This document shows positions 61,101 through 64,000 of a stretch of DNA of 64,000 bases, in pieces. The stretch is from Volvox africanus (lineage: Eukaryota; Chlorophyta; Chlorophyceae; Chlamydomonadales; Volvocaceae). The notes under the pieces are model-generated. The model worked only from the letters and a program-made list of their open reading frames with translations, had not been told where the DNA came from and ran no database searches. The first letter of the stretch is position 1. Each line of letters opens with the position of its first letter. The stretch is from contig BSDZ01000023.1 of assembly GCA_030268105.1 (NCBI GenBank), positions 496,001-560,000 on the forward strand, read 5' to 3'. The position numbers and the translations under genes are program-made.

Positions 61101-64000
61101 CGGACCTCAGACGATAGATCTACCTTGATCTATCGGGGCAGACCACGGGGTTGCACCACACATGATATCCGATCATATTGAGGTCGTGCTTTACAAAAGA
61201 TTGAGATCAACGCGCGCAAAACCCAAGGTAACCGATTCCGACAACATACAGTAGCTCAGCATTTAGTGCATTTTAAATAATTTCCTAAATGAGTTGTGAA
61301 GTTTTATGTGAACTTGCCAACTTGTGCTAGTGAAAGCTTTGGAAGGAACTTGGAATTTGGCGCATACGAGCAACTACAACTGTCTAATCATTTTTGTAAA
61401 CAAGACGTCAAAGCACATGGATTATAATATAATTTACACACCAAATTGTGTTTTATGTCTTGATTTATTTAACCGCCTACTCGGCAGGCGATTGCACGAT
61501 ACGACTATGGAGACACCTTCCGACAGCCGACCCGCGCAGTTGGCGCGCTGCGCTACAGGTACAGTGGCACAATCTTAAAGCGTTGTTTTTGAGTCCTGAG
61601 TGCGTGCGTAGATCTGGCTCGGGCCAGCCTAAACAGCACTTCTTACTCAGGAAGTTGTGACTGGAGGTGGCAAAGGTCCAGTTTATTCCGCATATAAATT
61701 GGTTTCGCACAATACCCCGACACTAGCCTCAGTAGCAAGCCTCAGTCAAGCAGCTTCAATAGCTGGTTAGCACTGTTTCGCAAGGCCCAATCGAATTATG
61801 CCTGCCGTACTTGTTATGGCGCGTGACGAGCACGTTGAGCATCCTGGCGCCAAAAGTCATGTTTAGAGCACCGTGCCTCCACCGTCCCCAATACCAGATT
61901 TTGGTGATAGCGACAACAACCGTCAACGACCGCATCCCTGCCTACTTTCCGTAGACACCACGCTTTATGACTGCCTGTTGGCCTGTTGCCTTACCCCCAA
62001 CCCCCTCTCCAGGCTGCCCTGCAACAGGCAATCGAGGACGCGGCCGCCGCCGCTGCCACAGCTGCAGAGGAGCTTCGGAGGGTCGGAGTTGAGGCAGGCC
62101 CAGAGCCACCCAACAAACAGGAGCATGAGCAGGAGGCGCAGGATGACCCCAAACCACCTGTTCCACGAAGGTGCCGCCGGCCGTGCCAGTGGCAATGCGT
62201 AGCGTTGCTGCGAGGCCACACGCGGCTCGTCACCAGTCTCACCTTTCTCACAACCGCAGTGGCACAGAGGAACAATGTCCGCCCAAGGCCGGGCAGTTTT
62301 GACCTCAAATACGCAGGGGTACGAACTGGATCTGGATCCGGATCCAGATCCGGTTATGGTGATATCGTACCGTCATCAGCTTCTCGTCTGGCTTCCGCCT
62401 CCGGTGAGAGCGCTGCGCGATGATGAATGTCTCCTAAGCCATTTGATTTGGACGACACTGCCTCTCACCGCATTCCTTTTAATCATCCATACTCATTCAG
62501 TACTCTCCCTACACCGCTCCTGTTCCAGTGGACTTCTCGGTACGCATCTGGCAGATCGACCCGACCTCTGCTCCAGGTAGCAGGGGGGATTGTGACGGCT
62601 CTGGGCGTCCTGTGGGACACGAAGGCTTTTCTGTCAACACCGTGGCTGTGTCCCCGAACGGTCGCCTGGTCGCCACCGGTGCAGGTAAACGAGGACAACA
62701 ACAAGCACCAATGATTCAATAAGCCCACGTTAGTTATTCATCACTTAAATGGCCCACGTTAGTTAGTTATCGCTTAGAGGAGGCCTTCAGGCTGGGAAGC
62801 TCCGTCGAGATAGAATAATTTCCCCACGCGACACCCACACGTAACTGAATCAACCATGTGTCTATGACTCGGTGCATGCGAGACGCAGACGATTTTCAGG
62901 TATGCATCTGGGATAGCGTTAGTGGCGCCCACCGCCGCACGCTGCGCTGTTTCTACGGCGGGGTCCGAGCGGTCGCCTTTTCCAGAGACTCCCAGCGCAT
63001 GGCTACCGCGGCAGGTGCGACCTACCCGTGTGCCTAAAGCGGCAGCGGCCGTTTGGCGAAAGGAAATGGACACCCGTGTCCATTACCTGAGCCCATAGCT
63101 GTGTCTGCCTTATGGGTTACCATGTCTGTTTGTCATTCATCTTTCGCCCATCCTGCCGGCAACGGTTACGCTCGCTACCTTTCCTTGCGCTCCGTGCTGT
63201 TTGCTCCGTGCTGTTTGCTCCTTGTTCCCTGTTAGCCTGGCCGTGACTGTTCGTGTCCAGTTAGTGAATGTGTCAGTGTCTGTTAGTGGCCAGCGATCAT
63301 ATTCGCCGGTCGCAATGACACACTGGTGCAAATGCTTCCCGCGCCCTACTCGTCTTGGTCCCCTGTCTGGTCTCCGCTCATCGTCACGTCCGGGTTCTTC
63401 GTTTTCAACGTTCGAAGAGGACGGCGACATCCTCATCTTCGACATCACTAACGGGGACGAGTTCTCGAACATCGGCTGGTGTCGAGGACATACCAACGCC
63501 GCAACAGGCGTTGCCTTTTCTCCAGACGGCTTCAATGTTGCATCGTCATCAGGTGTGTGTGTCCGCGTGTGTTCTTGGCTCCTTGGCTCCAAGGCCGCTC
63601 CCATCTAAACGTGAACCGCCATGTTTCACTTAGTCGTGTTGTGCGTCCAACCTCCAAACGCTGTCCTTTCCTGTCATTCCCACATACACAACGACCTTGC
63701 CCCCAATCCGCTGCGCATCGCATAATGTCAGCAATGTGATGCCAATCCTCGTTGTCTCTGGGCTGCTGTGCTGCGAAGGCACCTCGTTCTACTCTCCTTG
63801 TCTTTGTCCATACGTGCTGTGTGTGCTGTGTGTAACTGTTTTTTTGTATGCGCAGAGGACGGTACCGCGCGCATCTGGGCCATTCGTGGCTTCCAGGTGA
63901 GACCTGACTGCACTTTTTCGGCGGGAGGTTCCACCAGGGGATGTGGTGATAAGGATTGCCAAGGGAAATAGGACACATAGTAGAGCGCCAATCTAGGCGC
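46146..64000 (+). CDS. NLR-like STAND protein: TIR-like domain, NACHT NTPase, WD40 propeller (3' end beyond window)
   Basis: Exons with matching phases: 46820-47165, 47367-47446, 47867-47920, 48275-48412, 48726-49033, 49762-50013, 50299-50538, 50985-51056, 51385-51906, 52406-52729, 53263-53646, 54271-54437, 54740-55053, 55412-55698, 56052-56478, 57196-about 57240 (end unresolved), 57664-57949, 58497-58586, 58906-59217, 59484-59903, 60351-60445, 60914-60944, 61488-61558, 62013-62403, 62529-62684, 62889-63014, 63418-63552 and 63856-63896. A first piece, 46146-46449, fits in phase but is tentative; the true start is unknown. Domains in order: WAVVDQLIKPHT lead-in; DYYFVSHAWG ... WCDIFIINQH ... 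RIWCLFEMW (TIR-like); Walker A LLGGTGTGKSS and Walker B LVILLDGVDE of a NACHT domain; AAREPLYLAQLQDLGL and GHAALAAMTLRDV winged-helix-type blocks; an Ala-rich helical linker with YYLSNPPPDWG; then at least ten WD40 blade starts. Such proteins are ATP-driven signalling switches. The trigger and the output are not known from the sequence. Confidence 0.9.
47367..48791 (+). other. Exons coding the TIR-like 'SHAW ... WCLFE' effector domain
   Basis: Four exons encode YFVSHAWGRPFWEMVGL, TYVWCDIFIINQHPG, LRLAVRDAAAVLVCTDA and APFQRIWCLFEMWTAL. The Ser-His-x-Trp start, the D-x-F-x-x-N-Q-H block and R-x-W-C-L-x-E are shared by a widespread algal and protist domain. The W-x-x-x-E spacing is the one in which the catalytic glutamate of TIR NADases sits. 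Similarity to TIR is my inference. Confidence 0.6.
48079..48092. repeat. Near-perfect palindrome TGACCCATGGGTCC
   Basis: One base from the perfect palindrome at 26028, inside the STAND gene intron 47921-48274. Confidence 0.75.
49123..49410. repeat. Dispersed intronic repeat, copy B
   Basis: Homologue of 470-735 in the same orientation, inside the STAND gene intron 49034-49761. It is followed directly by a TG/TGCG satellite. Confidence 0.75.
49411..49641. repeat. TG/TGCG satellite with TGTGCGTGCGTGACTGCG units
   Basis: Tandem, partly ordered repeat of GTGCGTGCGTGACTGC and GTTTGTATGTATGT blocks in the same intron. Open frames on both strands here are repeat artefacts. Confidence 0.92.
50299..52729 (+). 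other. Exons coding the NACHT NTPase core
   Basis: Exon 50299-50538 carries Walker A (GGTGTGKS) and VVAHFCRARNLQ. 50985-51056 carries DPLAAMRSLAYQLSLIFPE. 51385-51906 ends with Walker B LVILLDGVDEGD, with a long Gly/Ala-rich insertion before it. 52406-52729 carries VRLIVTAQPLPQIRALL, the sensor-like strand that follows in NACHT proteins. Confidence 0.9.
50838..50982. repeat. CA then CT microsatellite before an acceptor
   Basis: ACACAC/ACGCAC repeats followed by CTCTCT/CCCC-rich tracts run up to the acceptor at 50984 of the STAND gene. Confidence 0.85.
53704..53945. repeat. Extremely AT-rich island in an intron
   Basis: About 240 bases made almost entirely of A and T, with TATATA and TAATTAAA runs, in STAND gene intron 53647-54270. 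The composition differs sharply from both flanks. Confidence 0.8.
56587..56722. repeat. 43-base tandem repeat
   Basis: Three copies of a 43-base unit starting GTGGGCGGGATGAGG at 56587, 56630 and 56673, plus a partial fourth at 56716, nearly identical to each other, in STAND gene intron 56479-57195. Confidence 0.93.
57196..63896 (+). other. Exons coding the WD40 propeller
   Basis: Blade starts in order: DDRKVHLL (57196), SLDGRVALWD (57664 exon), SDGSITLW (58906), EDGCIHIWD (59484), GSGPVAVWD (60351), GDCTIRLW (61488), VDFSVRIWQ (62529), DDFQVCIWD (62889), EDGDILIFD (63418) and EDGTARIWA (63856). Matching GH dipeptides include MEGHTDRVYCVAL, LRGHVDAVHCLAL and LRGHTRLVTSLTF. More blades are expected past the window. 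Confidence 0.93.
60644..60725 (+). tRNA. tRNA-Ser (anticodon GCU)
   Basis: An 82-base cloverleaf. The acceptor arm GCACCTG pairs with CGGGTGC and is followed by discriminator G. The D-arm/A-box is TGGCCGAGTGGTTAAGG. The anticodon stem CCGCC/GGCGG encloses the loop CTGCTAA (anticodon GCT). A long variable arm (TGGGGTTTCCCC), typical of serine tRNAs, comes next, then T-arm GTGCG-TTCGAAT-CGCAT with a B box. No intron. T-runs at 60729-60732 and 60739-60743 can terminate RNA polymerase III. It lies in the sense direction within STAND gene intron 60446-60913. Confidence 0.96.

Overview
The window is nuclear DNA of a eukaryote, most likely a volvocine green alga (Volvox/Gonium relatives). The evidence is: genes cut into many short exons by GT-AG introns; alanine-, glycine- and glutamine-rich low-complexity protein segments; TGTAA motifs (the green-algal polyadenylation signal) after some stop codons; interstitial CCCTAAA repeats of the TTTAGGG telomere type; and abundant intronic micro- and minisatellites. 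The species is an inference. Exon models were made by hand by matching splice sites, reading phase and family motifs.

Layout. 1-2682 (+): 3' part of a Kelch-repeat gene. 5646-6229 (+): a complete two-exon A20/AN1 zinc-finger stress-associated protein. 7433-9139 (-): a 451-aa low-complexity, probably nuclear protein. 13399-20403 (-): a nine-exon DDT-domain chromatin protein of the RSF1/CECR2/plant DDR4 type, with an acidic tail. 22131-27574 (-) and 28737-32797 (+): a head-to-head pair of signal-peptide-bearing, low-complexity proteins with a hydrophobic segment; neither is a known family to me. 34787-43576 (-): a 14-exon SNM1/PSO2 (DCLRE1A) DNA crosslink-repair nuclease with UBZ-like, SAM, metallo-beta-lactamase and beta-CASP parts. 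About 44520-45363 (+): a decayed KDZ-like transposase fragment. 46146 to the window end (+): a very large STAND protein, built of a TIR-like 'SHAW...WCLFE' domain, a NACHT NTPase and a WD40 propeller, with a tRNA-Ser(GCU) gene nested in one intron.

The genes are independently transcribed eukaryotic units, not an operon. The most striking object is the NLR-like STAND gene at the right end: effector-like domain, nucleotide switch and sensor-like propeller in one protein, the layout of innate-immune or cell-death switches. Its WD40 part is made of exons with repeated phase-1 introns at the same place in each blade, a sign of growth by exon duplication.

Large stretches (2683-5645, 9140-13398, 20404-22130, 32798-34786, 43577-44519) contain no gene I can support.
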